From Kondoa malvinella (Eukaryota > Basidiomycota > Agaricostilbomycetes > Agaricostilbales > Kondoaceae): a stretch of 64,000 nt of DNA. The stretch covers positions 124,001-188,000 of the forward strand of contig BCIM01000008.1 of NCBI GenBank assembly GCA_039545315.1. Direction: 5' to 3'. This document shows positions 36,877 to 47,817 of this stretch, piece by piece. The first letter of the stretch is position 1. Every line of letters begins with the position of its first letter. The notes beneath the pieces were generated by a model. That model was given only the letters and a program-made list of their open reading frames with translations. It made no database searches and was not told where the DNA came from. A program made the position numbers and the translations under genes.

Positions 36877-38741
36877 CCAACCCAGGCGGCATAGCGACTT
36901 TGACCATTTGGTACAATTTCCTCAATTGCAGCGGATTCCCAACCCTTCGAGTAAACTTGACGGTATACACTTGAACGTCTCCTCCTTTGGTCCAATAAGG
37001 CGCTAGATCTTCTATCAAAGGTGAGTCAAATTCCCGCAGAATCTTGACGTTCCCAGTCAATTGTTGTCCTTGTTCGTCTCGTGTAGTAAAAGCAATGTCA
37101 ACACCGTCTCCGCCAGGTTTGGTATCGCGTTTTTGAATGTCGCCTTTATTCAAGGGATGAACCTCGAGTTGCATCTTGGTTGCTGGTGCTGGTTTGTTTG
37201 GTGGTCTCATGTTGATGGGTTCTAGAGCTGATTTGACTCGATCAAACAGTTCCGTCAATGGCCAGACCGAGACAAAGTATTGATAGTCTGTCGTGCCGCG
37301 CTGAGAAGGTGCAAGTTTGGAAGCTTGTGACTGCGCACAGAAATTAGAACGGAAAGAGGGGAATGAATGGCAAAACGCACATAGCCGGTAATTGTGTTCT
37401 TGAAAGGAGCATTGCCTTCCATTTCCATGCCTTGCAGTCGGACCACTTGAGATCGAGGTTGTTGCGATTGCGACATTGGCATTTCCGCCGGCAGCAAGTG
37501 CATATCGGCCATTGATGCATCGCTGCTTCTCTATGAGCTGTAAACCTGGAATCAAATGAAATGACGCACGCTGAACCAAACATGTCATCGGGCATGACTA
37601 TAGCAGCAGCTTGTTCGATAAAGCCATGCTCCCTTAGACAATCGAGCATGTCTTTTGCCAATGCCGCTGCGTTCCGACAAAGACCTTTGTTGTCTAGATA
37701 AATCGATTTGCGAGTATAGAATCGATGCTGGACTACATCTTCCATCGTCATACGCGTAGTTGGTTCGGGATGAAGCATTTTCTTGATAAGCGCTATGACT
37801 CGGTGAGACGCGTTTGTATAAGTAAATGGTCACTCACACCGGCTATGACTGCTGAACCTGGTCCAGGGGTCGTATTGAAGTAGTTCTCCAGTCAGGTAGG
37901 CTTCAAATTCAGGTGAACTGCTTGTAGGCTGATCCCAAGGAGTGTCTGTCGAAGCATAAGACAGGTTCAAAGGGGTAAAGGTAGTACTCACTGCCCGCTA
38001 GTAAAGTGAAGAGCACCACACCCGCGCTCCAGACATCTATCGGTTCAGCGTTGTAAGGTTTCCGTAACGCGAGCTATCGCACCATCAGCACGCTGAGTAG
38101 GAGAGATAGACAAACTCACCTCTGGAGCAGCATAAGGAGGACTTCCACAGGCATCATTCAACTGCCTCTCCTTTCCTTTATACCTAAACAAGCTGCACAA
38201 GCCAAAGTCTGATATTTTCAAATTGCCATGACCGTCCAATAGTAGATTCTCCGGTTTCAAATCCCGATGAGCGATGCCTTGACTGTGAACATAGCGCATG
38301 CCTCCAATCAATTGATAAAAGAAGTAATGTGCTAGTTCTTCAGGTAGTCCATAATCTGGAGCAATCTTGTCGAACAAATCACCACCTGACGCATATTCAA
38401 GGACGATATAAAACGCCGGTCCAATTTCCCAGTCTGTTTTGATCCCTTCTTGATCCACTTCAGAGCCCATCACTTCAAGCACGTTCTTGTGTTTTAGGCT
38501 TGAATGAATCTTTACTTCTTTCAACAAGTTCGAAGCGAGTGGTCCACCGCTGTATCTAATGACTTTGACAGCGACCAGTTCATTCGATCTTGGATGCATG
38601 GCTTTGTAGACTTTGGAGAATGCGCCTCCGCCTATTTGGTCTCCCTATTTCCAGTTTTCTTGAGTGCATGAACCTTTGTGGATAGCGGGAAAGGCGTACG
38701 ACTCTGAAGCCTAAGATTAGAGGTAAGTGATCTAGGGACAT
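36863..38741 (-). CDS. CHK1: CHK1-family checkpoint serine/threonine kinase
   Basis: CHK1 is the DNA-damage and replication-checkpoint effector kinase. Seen: the Gly-loop GDQIGGGAFSKVYKAMHP, the catalytic Lys in LVAVKVIRY, helix-C region LKHKNVLEVMG, the hinge FYIVLEYASGGDLFDKI, the catalytic loop AHRDLKPENLLLDGHGN, DFG in LKISDFGLCSLF, and the activation segment ending NDACGSPPYAAPE. After the kinase domain (HPEPTTRMTMEDVVQHRFY) comes a C-terminal KA1-like region with MQLEVHPL and VYTVKFTRRVGNPLQLRKLY. The first exon by my model is MSLDHLPLILGFR, joined through a 56-nt intron. The stop at 36863-36865 lies inside the MED21 coding region on the other strand. Confidence 0.85.
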
Positions 38742-39378
38742 GCTGAAGTGTATCTAGCTGCTTTGGACGCGTGTGGAAAAGGTGTATGTATAGAGCGACC
38801 TTGCGAAGAAGTAAACACTGGTCCGCCCCTAAATTTGCAACCGAGGTGAGGCTGCTGAAGAGGGCGCTGAGCGGAGGCCAGTGTGATTGGCAAGGATAAT
38901 AGAGCAAAGCGCAGGCGGTTGCAGCGGAAGAAGAAGGGCATGACAGACGAGAACGCGTCTACTTCCAAGACGCGGAGCAACGCGTCTGCTCATCCGAGGG
39001 CGTTTCAGGTTCATGCGTCACCGACTCGTTAACTTCCGCTACTTCCTGGTATGAGACAGAGGAGTATATGTAGCCTGATATTGCGCCCTACACATATATT
39101 TGACCACTCCAAAAAACGCCCTCCCCCTTGTTCTGACCATCACAAGCATCGAGAAGGCGCCCTCGCAGAAGCGGCGCTGGCACACGGTCTACATCCACAC
39201 TAGTCGTTGGTTCACAAGGATTAGCCGCTGTCACATCAGCTCAGCTGCGATTGAAACCCTTTAGAAAAGGCAAATATACTGTTCCCGCAACGAAGTCGCC
39301 CTTGTCCTGCATCCCTCACTACCTCCGTCTCATACAGACTACCCCTCAGCATAGGATCCGTCAAAGCGCAGCGGCACC
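38742..39378. promoter_or_regulatory. Divergent intergenic region upstream of CHK1 and the basic Ser-rich gene
   Basis: About 640 bases between outward-facing genes. An AT-rich word CACATATATTTGACC near 39091 could serve as a TATA-like element. Repeated ACGCGTC words at 38954 and 38978, and GACGCG at 38765, are noteworthy because ACGCGT (MCB/MluI) boxes drive G1/S transcription in fungi; CHK1 regulation through them is an inference. Confidence 0.4.
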
Positions 39379-40083
39379 ATGTCATCCAGCAGCAGCAGCA
39401 GCTCTGGCCTCTCTGTCAAACCTAAAACGGTCATTCGCTTACCTCGCACCTCCAAGCGCAAAAGCAAAGAACCGCACAAATCACCAGCACAAGACATGTC
39501 TTCTACCGGTCCCATGCCTTTCCCAGCTGCTTTCCGATTAATCACTTTACACGCTTTGCTCTCACCCGCTGCTACCGATTATAAAACTCACCGCGCTTCT
39601 CTCTCTCGTACCAAACCTACTATCGCAACTACACCAGGATTCGAAACTATCAAAGCGTCAAAAAAGTCTAAAGCAGCAATCAAACGACCAGTCCAGTTGA
39701 ACCCGCGCGAACCTACTTCTACTTCAATGCGCGTGTCTCGTTCTCAATCCCGTAGAACTTCAACAAGTCCACCACCCAATATCGACGTTGAACCACCTAC
39801 ACCTATCCAATCACCTAGTCCCAAAAAAAGGAAACTCGCTCCTCTGTCAATGGAAGCAACGCGTAAATCAGCCAGAAGCAGTTCCTTAGGTCCTGCTAGT
39901 CCTTTGATGCATTCTTTTGGGGCGGAGGAATTGAGTGTTGGGCATGACTTGCAAGGAAGGAGGTCGAGGTTGGCTAGTCCCTTGAGTTTTGGTGATGGCA
40001 GTGTTTCCGGTGATGAGGATGGTAGAAGAGCTAGTGGGAGGTTGAGGGAGGAACCTGGTCACTTGAAGGATTATTCTGCGTGA
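39379..40083 (+). CDS. Hypothetical Ser/Pro-rich basic protein, likely nuclear
   Basis: An intronless frame of 234 residues begins with a Ser run encoded by AGC repeats. It is rich in Ser, Arg, Lys and Pro throughout, with a classical nuclear-localisation-like PKKRKL in SPSPKKRKLAPLS. There is no enzyme motif. The sequence looks largely disordered, with possible proline-directed phosphorylation sites (TSPPP, IQSPSP, LASPLS). The high Ser/Pro content makes homology hard to judge; the coding call rests on length and composition. Confidence 0.55.
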   Translation: MSSSSSSSSGLSVKPKTVIRLPRTSKRKSKEPHKSPAQDMSSTGPMPFPAAFRLITLHALLSPAATDYKTHRASLSRTKPTIATTPGFETIKASKKSKAAIKRPVQLNPREPTSTSMRVSRSQSRRTSTSPPPNIDVEPPTPIQSPSPKKRKLAPLSMEATRKSARSSSLGPASPLMHSFGAEELSVGHDLQGRRSRLASPLSFGDGSVSGDEDGRRASGRLREEPGHLKDYSA

Positions 40084-40693
40084 TTCGCGGAATGTTGGCT
40101 TTGGTCGATGTACGTGAGGGTCTTTCGTCTTTTTTGGGACAGGTTCTGATCGCTATTGCAGTCTTCTGCACTGCATCAACACGGCAACTCTAATCAGCAG
40201 CAGCAGGAAAGCAAAAGCGTCACCTTCTTCAGTCTGGTCTATCAGCTTTCATCTGTACTATCTTGGGTCGCAATTTACTTTTCGCCTGTCAATATTCAGC
40301 TCGTCGGTCAACACAAGTGTTGCTCTTGGTCAACTTCTCTACTATATGTGCTTCCCATCTGTCTAATAATCTGTATTCTGTCAACCATCAAGTCGTGATC
40401 AAGCTTGGACAGCTCGCAAGCCGCGTGAGCAAAATACGACAACAACATGTCCCAGCTGTCCCTATCATTCTAGACTGCAGCTCAATCAGCAAACCATCGA
40501 ATATGCAGCACCTCTGTTACCGCTGTTCAAGACTCGTCGTCATCAAAGCTCACAACCTCAATTCTCGCCAGGTCATTCTATCTGTATCAACAACTTGTTT
40601 CTTGTACCTATTGTTACCTGCAATATTAGTGTCTTTGTAGTACATAACTCCATCATCTCGCTTCGCATCATAGATGTCCACATTCGGACAACC
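40084..40693. other. Intergenic region upstream of SEC20
   Basis: Plus-strand frames run through here (for example to 40398 and 40640), but they read as hydrophobic, low-quality text without family resemblance, which is typical of pyrimidine-rich leaders. I treat it as the SEC20 upstream region. A CAG-repeat tract lies at 40194-40206. Confidence 0.35.
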
Positions 40694-42254
40694 ATGTCTT
40701 CCGTTCAGCGAAGATTAGACGACCTTACAACATACCAAATCCCACAATTGTCTTTAATAACGAATGATTCAGCCCATGCTGATGCGTTGCAAGGGATTAA
40801 AGATGATTTTGGAATAGTGACGCGAGATATCGAAGTGCGTCTTTCGCGCTCAGTCGCAGGAGGAGGGGGAGAGCTCAAAGCTGCTTGACAGGAAATGGAG
40901 TTAGAAGCTATGGACTTGGAAACTGAAGCTGAACGAACAGCAGCAACGCGAGAAGTGCAACAGCTCCGAAACGTCCTTGCATCGTTCGTTCACTCGCTCA
41001 CAGTTTCAGAAGCTGTATTCAATGTATTCTACAGACTACGAGTGAAATTTAGAGAAGCTGCATTGACTTCTAAACGAAGTCTAGATTCACAAGCCGCTTC
41101 TGCTCGACGGAACGATTTGCTCAAATCCTCTGCTGCGACTTCTAAAGTGGTCAAAGATCAGGGTGGATCAAAGTGCGTCCCTCTGTATCTGTAGAGGATG
41201 TCGGGCTGATGAATTGCTAGTGAGGATGCGTTGATGTCTGCCACGAGTGATGTGACGGATAGTTTAAGGCAGACCATGTCTATGATGCAGCAAGAATTGG
41301 ATCGGTCTGTTCTATCAAACCAGATGCTAGGTACATACTATCCCAGTCTCTTGAATTTCAGCTGAACGGAAAGCAGAACAATCTTCCGCTACTCTGCGAT
41401 TAACAAACGAGCAATACTCGACCTTATCCATCTTCCTGAACACCTCCAAAGCGCTCATAAGTTCATTAGAGCAAGCAGACACGATGGATCGCTTACTTAT
41501 GGGCGCTGCGCTGTTGTTCTTTATCCTCGTCTGTCTGTTCATCATCAAGAGGAGAATACTAGATAAAGGCCTGCGTGTCATGAATGTCCTACTCAACGTG
41601 GGAAGAAGCAAGAACAAGCGGGATGTCGTACAAGCTGTCACTTCTTCCTTGTCGTCACTCTCAACGGAAGAGATGACCGCACTTTCAACAATAGCGACTA
41701 CAATAGCTTCCCTTTCCATCGCAGCGAAGCCTACAATTACAGCAAGCGCATCGCAAGTCTCACCACTCACACCAGCACCTTCTTCTATACTCTCTTCTTC
41801 CGAAATAACTTTCCAACCAGTCGCAAGTGAACCAGTACCAATCCATGAAATCGAAGTAGAAACGGAAGAGCTTGAAATTAGCTCGACCAAAGATTTACCT
41901 CAGCAGACTACTACGCCAATCTTGGTATCTTCTGATGCGTTGTCGACTGCAGCACCACCTGAACCGGAAGAAGCGCCTTCTGATCTTGAATCCCTCTTAA
42001 GCGCCGATACGACTTCATCGAAACAGGATTCGGCAGCTGCATCAAAGAGGAATCTGACTGAAGAGTTAGTGAAAGCGAGAGAAGCAGTAGAGGAAGGGTT
42101 GGTCGATGATGTAGAAGTGATACTGGCCGAGGCGAAGAGGGAGAATATAATGGATGATGCGCTGGAAGAGGAATTGGAGAGGGCTAGGTTAGAAGTGGAA
42201 GATGCTCAGCGGAGGATGGCAGAATTGAGAAGAAGGAGAGGGCAGGAGTTGTAG
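40694..42254 (+). CDS. SEC20: SEC20-like SNARE of Golgi-to-ER retrograde transport, with a long charged tail
   Basis: Sec20 is an ER SNARE for COPI vesicles. Seen: N-terminal helices (MSSVQRRLDDLTTYQIPQLS), a segment QLRNVLASFVHSLTVSEAVF with YRLRVKFREAALTSKR, a SNARE-like helix (TSDVTDSLRQTMSMMQQELD, ERKAEQSSATLRLTNEQYS), and a membrane anchor LLMGAALLFFILVCLFIIKR with RILDKG, as in the family. After the anchor about 225 residues follow, Ser/Thr-rich then a long acidic coiled coil, ending RRRRGQEL. An in-frame TGA at 40886 is removed by a 57-nt intron (40835-40891, GTGCGT..ACAG, phase 0). Yeast Sec20 also has a lumenal tail, which ends HDEL. Confidence 0.78.
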
Positions 42255-42313
42255 TGCTGTACGAGTCTATGCATGTCTTGTGCTTCTCTACTCTGCTTTT
42301 ACAACTGTCGCTC

Positions 42314-45300
42314 TTAGTTCTGCAGACCAGCTGATCTCTTCAAGCTGTCTAGCTCCCCGCTACCTTTCGCTAGACTGTAGAACGCCGAGCTTTGATCCCG
42401 TAACAGATTTGCTGGCGTGTCATACTCCAACACCCGGCCATCACCAAGTACGAGCACGCGATCAAAATCGGCAATAGTCGACAATCGATCTGCTCAACAA
42501 TCAGCGGTGAATCACCGAGTTTAATCCATGACTTACGAGCGATACAAAGTAGCGTAGCGCCCTTCATTTCTGTTCTGATGACACGCTGGATGACTTGATC
42601 TGCTTCGGCGTCTAGAGAGGCAGAAGCTTCGTCTAGTATGAGGAAAGGACAAGTATCGAGTCGCAATAGAGCACGAGCAACCGCCACAAGTTGTTTCTCT
42701 GTAATCGAAGATTCAGTACGACTCTGCATTGACCTGGAGTATCTGCTCACGACCCATGGACAGGTTATTGCCGCCTTCCTCCACTTCATCATCCAATGAA
42801 GTGATCCGATGTATGCCTGATGCATCACCATTCCCATTTCCGGCCAGACCGACCGCACACAAGGCTCGCCAGACGCTTTGATCGTCATGTCTTTCAGCCG
42901 GATCGACATTGCTGCGTATGTTGCCCTTGAACAAGATTGCTTCTTGACTGATTATGCTGATCGAGCTACGAAGAGATCGAAGACTGATTTGAGAAATGTC
43001 GAGATTGTCAATTGTGATTTTGCCTTCTTCAGCTTCGAGGAATCGGAAGAATGCGAGAGCGAGAGTCGACTTGCCAGCTCCCTAGATAGATGTGGGTCGC
43101 TTAGCGCTGCCTACCATGCGCATGTCAGTTCGAAAGCGTACTGTCCTGCCAATAACAGCTACACGCTCTTGAGCCTTGATAGCAAAGCTAACATTCTTCA
43201 AAACCGCCGGAAGGTGCTTGGCGTACCGTATTGTCAAGTTCTCCACTTGTACTGCAGTCTATTTCGCAGGCCAGTGAGCAGGAGGTAGCGCTTGATCCTG
43301 TTTCTCTTGTTCCAGTTTGACGCAGTATTCCGCTAGTCGGCCAATGCTGTTGAAGTGCAGCTGTAAAGCGCCCACGTGGCAAGCGCACCAGTAGGTCTTG
43401 CTGAACAGTTCCAAAGACAGCACGAGCAGAAAGGCAGCTAGACTGACATCCGAGGCGTATAACACTATAACATATCAGATGGAGGTTTTCGCGCGCTTAA
43501 CTCAGTCCACCTTGGTAGCTCGCCAGAGCTGTAGCGGCTAAGGCTGAAATATAAGAAAGCCGGACTTGAAACCATTGCATTGTCATATTCAGGTTGAATG
43601 AAAGCTGGATGTGCGCTTCCAGCAGATGTGCTACTTTGGTCAAGCCGAAATCGAGAGCACCAAAGGCACGAAGGGTAGTTTTCCCTTGATAGCACTCAGT
43701 AATATAGGATGAGAGAGGCGACCGCGAGGCTGACTCCAGCGCACGAAGCTGCGGCGCGACGTTGTAGTAAGGGATACAGAAAAATGTGATCACTGAAAGG
43801 TATACCAGAGAGAACAAGCCGAATAGGGGAGCGACATAGCAACAAGCGAAAAGGATGGATATGCCGTAGAAGATGTCGACCCTGCGATGTTTTAGTGGAC
43901 AATGCCTGGCATGGAGTTGGCACACTAACAAAGCGAAGCTAAATCCATCAGGAAGGTCGAGCTAGCGTAATATCTTCAGCCTCGGAGACTCTTCAGTAGA
44001 CAACCGCTTACATCGCAGGTCCAGAGGTCGGATGTGACACGGGTCAAGAATCTGCCCAGCGGAATTTCGTCAAAGACTCTGACATCGCATGAGAGTACCC
44101 TCGCAGTAAGGTCGTACGAAAGCTGCCGACTTGCTTTCAGGCCTGTCCAAACGATGCTCCATAGTCGCAGTACTTCTAGTGCCAGCGTGAGGATGACTAG
44201 TAGCGTGTATGCTGTGATCATTGGCCAGCTTGCCGCTTGCCCGGCATGGTCTTGATTTGACCAAAGCTTCAAGTATGCGGTTGTGCCGATGCTGCAGCTT
44301 TGGGCAATAACAAGAACCAAGAATGCAGGTATGAGTGCAGACCAGCCGCCCTGGAGAAACGCCAGGTCAGTTTGTACAGTACGACGGGAAGTTTATGAGG
44401 AATACGCATGCTCGGATGTAGGCTAATGTAACACATCAAGACCGCATATACCGTATAATGAAGGCGCTTACTTTGGCAAGCGTCTGCAGCACCCATAGAG
44501 TCTGCCGTCACCTCAGCTTGCGTCAACGAGTCCTCCTCGGTTGCCTCCCATGCTTGCAGAGCTTCTTTGTCGTCAGACGAAAAGCGTTCAGACTTTTCGA
44601 GCATCACAGCGGCTCCATCGTCGAGAACGTCTGGAGGCTTCCCATGCTTCTTGATAAGACCAGCTTCTAGAAGAACTACTACTGTAGCTTGCCGAGCTAC
44701 TTTCTGCACATGTGTGACGAGAACGACGGTTCTCTGATCAGTCGACGAAAGCGCGAGAATCATGTCGACCAGTCGGCTCTGGGTGTTTGCATCGACGGCT
44801 GCCAAGACATCATCTAGCAGAATGACTTGAGCTTGAGAGTAGATTGCCCGTGCAAGTGCCAATCGAGCCTATACATTTTGAGTCTGTGATGCGCATAGTG
44901 GGAGGAAGTCTACCTTTTGGCCACTGTCACCAAGGAAAGTGAGTATGTGAGACCGGTAAGAAAGCCTGACAAACCCAGAGAGGACCTGCCCTCGTTCTCC
45001 TACTAAGGTAGCATCGCCATATCGCTGACACCATGGCTTAGTATGAAGCCGAACATATCAGGGAGTGCTCACCCATTGTTTCAAGTCTTCTTGCAAACAG
45101 CACGCAGTCAGAGCTTCATTGTAAAGTTTGGCATTCCAAGGAAGCCCGAACAATATATTCTCGCGGACCGTGCTGGACAAAATGAAGGGAGCTTGAGCAC
45201 AGTAGGCCACTCTGGGTCCAGCATCAAATTCAAGTGTGCAGGGTGAAGGGGATATAAGTCGGCCAGATACTGAACATACGTCAGTAAGCTCGAAACTGCT

Positions 45301-47491
45301 CAAGAGCAAATGATCCTACGCTGGACTGTTTCTCCGAGCAAGGCGTTCAGCAAACAGGACTTTCCAGACGCAACATTTCCGATAATGACATTCAAGCCGG
45401 AGCCAAATGTCAAGCTCATGTTTTCGAGCTGGAAGGGGGACCGCCGGTTCCATTTCGCTTGCAGTTGCGATGTTTGCAGTAATGATTCGGCACCATTAGG
45501 CGCCTCGCTCTGATCGTATTTGTTTGTATCAGGGCTGGACAGAAATGCGTCGATCCTGGCGAATCCCGCATATGCCAAGGTGTAACCCTAACCGACGAAT
45601 GTTAAGACGGCACATCAAAAAGGCATGGAAGCGCACGTTGATACTATAAGTGACCCAGCTTATTGGATCTGTTAACAATTTGCTGTAGAACAGAATCGAA
45701 AATAGAATGTCCGCGGTGATGGGTCTTCCAAGCAGCGCATAATTGATGATAATAGCCGCTGCGCATAAAGCCGATATACTCCAGTTTTGAGCTTTGATGA
45801 GAGTAGCAATCGCCTGTCGTTTTCGTAACGTGCCCAATTCGACTTCACGCAGATCCATCATCTTTTTGGCAAAGTGGTCTTCGAAAGCAGATAATTTGAC
45901 CCATTTGACACAAGTCAAGACTTCCTGTCATGGGGAAATTAATGAGTGCATTCCGAAAAATGCAACCTTGAAGGCGCTTACACTGGTCAGCCTGATCCTG
46001 GCATCCGCTTGAGATCAATGAAGGTGATACAAACGATAGTTGACTTTGATAAGATAGCGGTTGAGGATCCCCATGAGCACGACGACGAGAACACCGCTCC
46101 ATACTGCATGACCAACTGCCCGATACAATGCCAGAAGAACCAGGACTACTAGAACAGGGCTCCGTACAGCGACCGAGCTGAGATCAGTGATAAGTCGGCT
46201 GATGGAGTCGACATCGCCAGTGATCAAGGACACCATGTGACCCTTTTCTCCTGCTCCATCTTCAGCTCCTGATACATCTTCGCTGCTGGTAGAATCCGAC
46301 TGGCAAAGGATTTTGCTAAAAATCTCGAACGTAAGGATAGATTTTGCTTGAGCAGACATGATAAATCCAGAGCGACGTCTGATTACATCGAACATGGTCT
46401 CAAGCGCTTTCGAGCCGCCCAATACCAAAGCTAGGTAGATGCCATGTCGGACAGACATCGCCGTAGACGTGTCTTTGGTAGCGAGATAGCCTAGAAGCGC
46501 TTGCAGACATAAGCCTTGACTGACGATTGCAACGGCTCCAGCTAGAGCAAAAATGGATTGCCACAAGAGCTCGACTCGAAAGTGTTTGGCCATGTTCCAG
46601 AGAGTGGAAGTTTGAGATGTGCCTGTCTTACTGCGATAGTCTGCGATGGCGTGAGCTGGCTTGATGGACTTTTGTATGCCTGGTGTATCTTCTTGAACGA
46701 GTGTGCTGCGAAGGTGGGATAGCATGAACTGGTCGAGATCAAAGCTGAGCCAGAGCGAGAGGAGAGAGGGAACGGATCCCGGTCCCGATTGTGCACGAGC
46801 TGGAAACGTAGCTGAATGAACCGTATCGGTTTCCTGTACATTTTCGCGTAATGACAGATATTCTCGAGGTATAATTGGACTGAGGCCTTGAGCCATTGCG
46901 GTCACCAGCAGCAGCAGAGCTTGACACCTTTCTAAGCTGGAGCCGAAAGACGCGTCTGCATACAGTTGATGAATGCGCAGAGCAAGATCGAGAATCAGTA
47001 GAAGGAAGGTATGGTGTTGTAGAATTGAGTGCGAGATGTATGACGAACAGCGGAACTTGAGCAGCAGGATCCTGAGTAGGATGATAACCGAAATGTACGC
47101 CTACCGAAGACGAACAATGAGTTTCAAGCAGCCAAGGGAAAGACGGGCGTACGCGAGACAGCAATCCGGGTAATACCTGTCTCTGTGACCAGCTTATCTC
47201 CCTCGCTGATACCCAGAGCAAAGCCAGCATCAGTAACAACGACGAGACGTCGCACAGCAGCGCTTTCAACCATTGTCGATGCAAGTATGCCGGATCAGGT
47301 ATAGACTCTACGTCTTCTTGTTGCTGGCGTCTTTCTAGAGTGAGCCTCTCTGCTCTAGTCAAACGCGATGCATCTTCTGGTATTACGATAGCAGGTCGAG
47401 TCTGCCAATATGAATCGAGCAGGTATTGACTCGCGAGCAATGTAAAGGACAGCCCGCTTGCCCAAATGAGAGCGCTTGCAAAATTGTTCAT
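42314..47491 (-). CDS. ABC transporter, subfamily C (MRP type)
   Basis: This is a full-size exporter with TMD0-TMD1-NBD1-TMD2-NBD2. Seen: N-terminal membrane segments (FASALIWASGLSFTLLASQY, DVSSLLLMLALLWVS); TMD1 with ALAGAVAIVSQGLCLQALLG and LITGDVDSISRLI; NBD1 Walker A GNVASGKSC, signature VLSGGQKARLALARA and Walker B VILLDDVLAAVDA; TMD2; NBD2 signature NNLSMGQKQLVAVARALL and Walker B FLILDEASASLDA; the D/H-loop region ADRLSTIADFDRVLV. NBD1 has Asp where the catalytic Glu usually sits, as is normal for ABCC proteins. The NBD1 signature uses a 10-nt exon at 44914-44923. The stop TAA is at 42314-42316. The true start may lie upstream, up to about 47640, through one more exon. Substrate unknown. 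Confidence 0.88.
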
Positions 47492-47817
47492 GGGATAGGC
47501 AGATGCAAGAGTCGAGAACAAGAGCAGACCGGCTCTAACGAGCGAAAAGAAGCCTCAAGAAGAATACGTCGAAAGCGATGCTACGTAGGTACAAGCTTGC
47601 ACAGCATTTGTACAGCTTAGCAGTCATGGTATCCTGCATTGCAGGTGGCATTAAAGCCGGCCAGGGTATCGTCACATCATTGCTGCTGGTCAACATGGCA
47701 ACAAGCTGAAGTCAAGTATTTGACCGCACATGAATTGCTCTATCAGCCTGTGCAGACGTCAGACACGTCCCTTGTACAGCTTCCTCAACTTGATCATGCA
47801 GGTAGCCCTAATGAACA

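Noticed and set aside
38255..38275. tRNA-like T-loop word GGTTTCAAATCC
   Set aside because: It lies within the CHK1 catalytic-loop exon and no cloverleaf can be formed around it.
41327..41890. A 187-codon minus-strand frame opposite SEC20
   Set aside because: The text is Ser/Val-rich complement of the SEC20 tail; the plus strand has the recognisable membrane anchor and SNARE-like helix.
42720..42790. Apparent LSMGREQ signature in NBD2
   Set aside because: A GTGAGC donor inside the motif gives LSMGQKQLVAVARALL, a normal ABCC form.
44895..44990. Apparent loss of the ABC signature in NBD1 (reads LGDSGQK)
   Set aside because: A 10-nt exon with good splice borders restores LSGGQKAR, so the degenerate reading is an artefact of not splicing.
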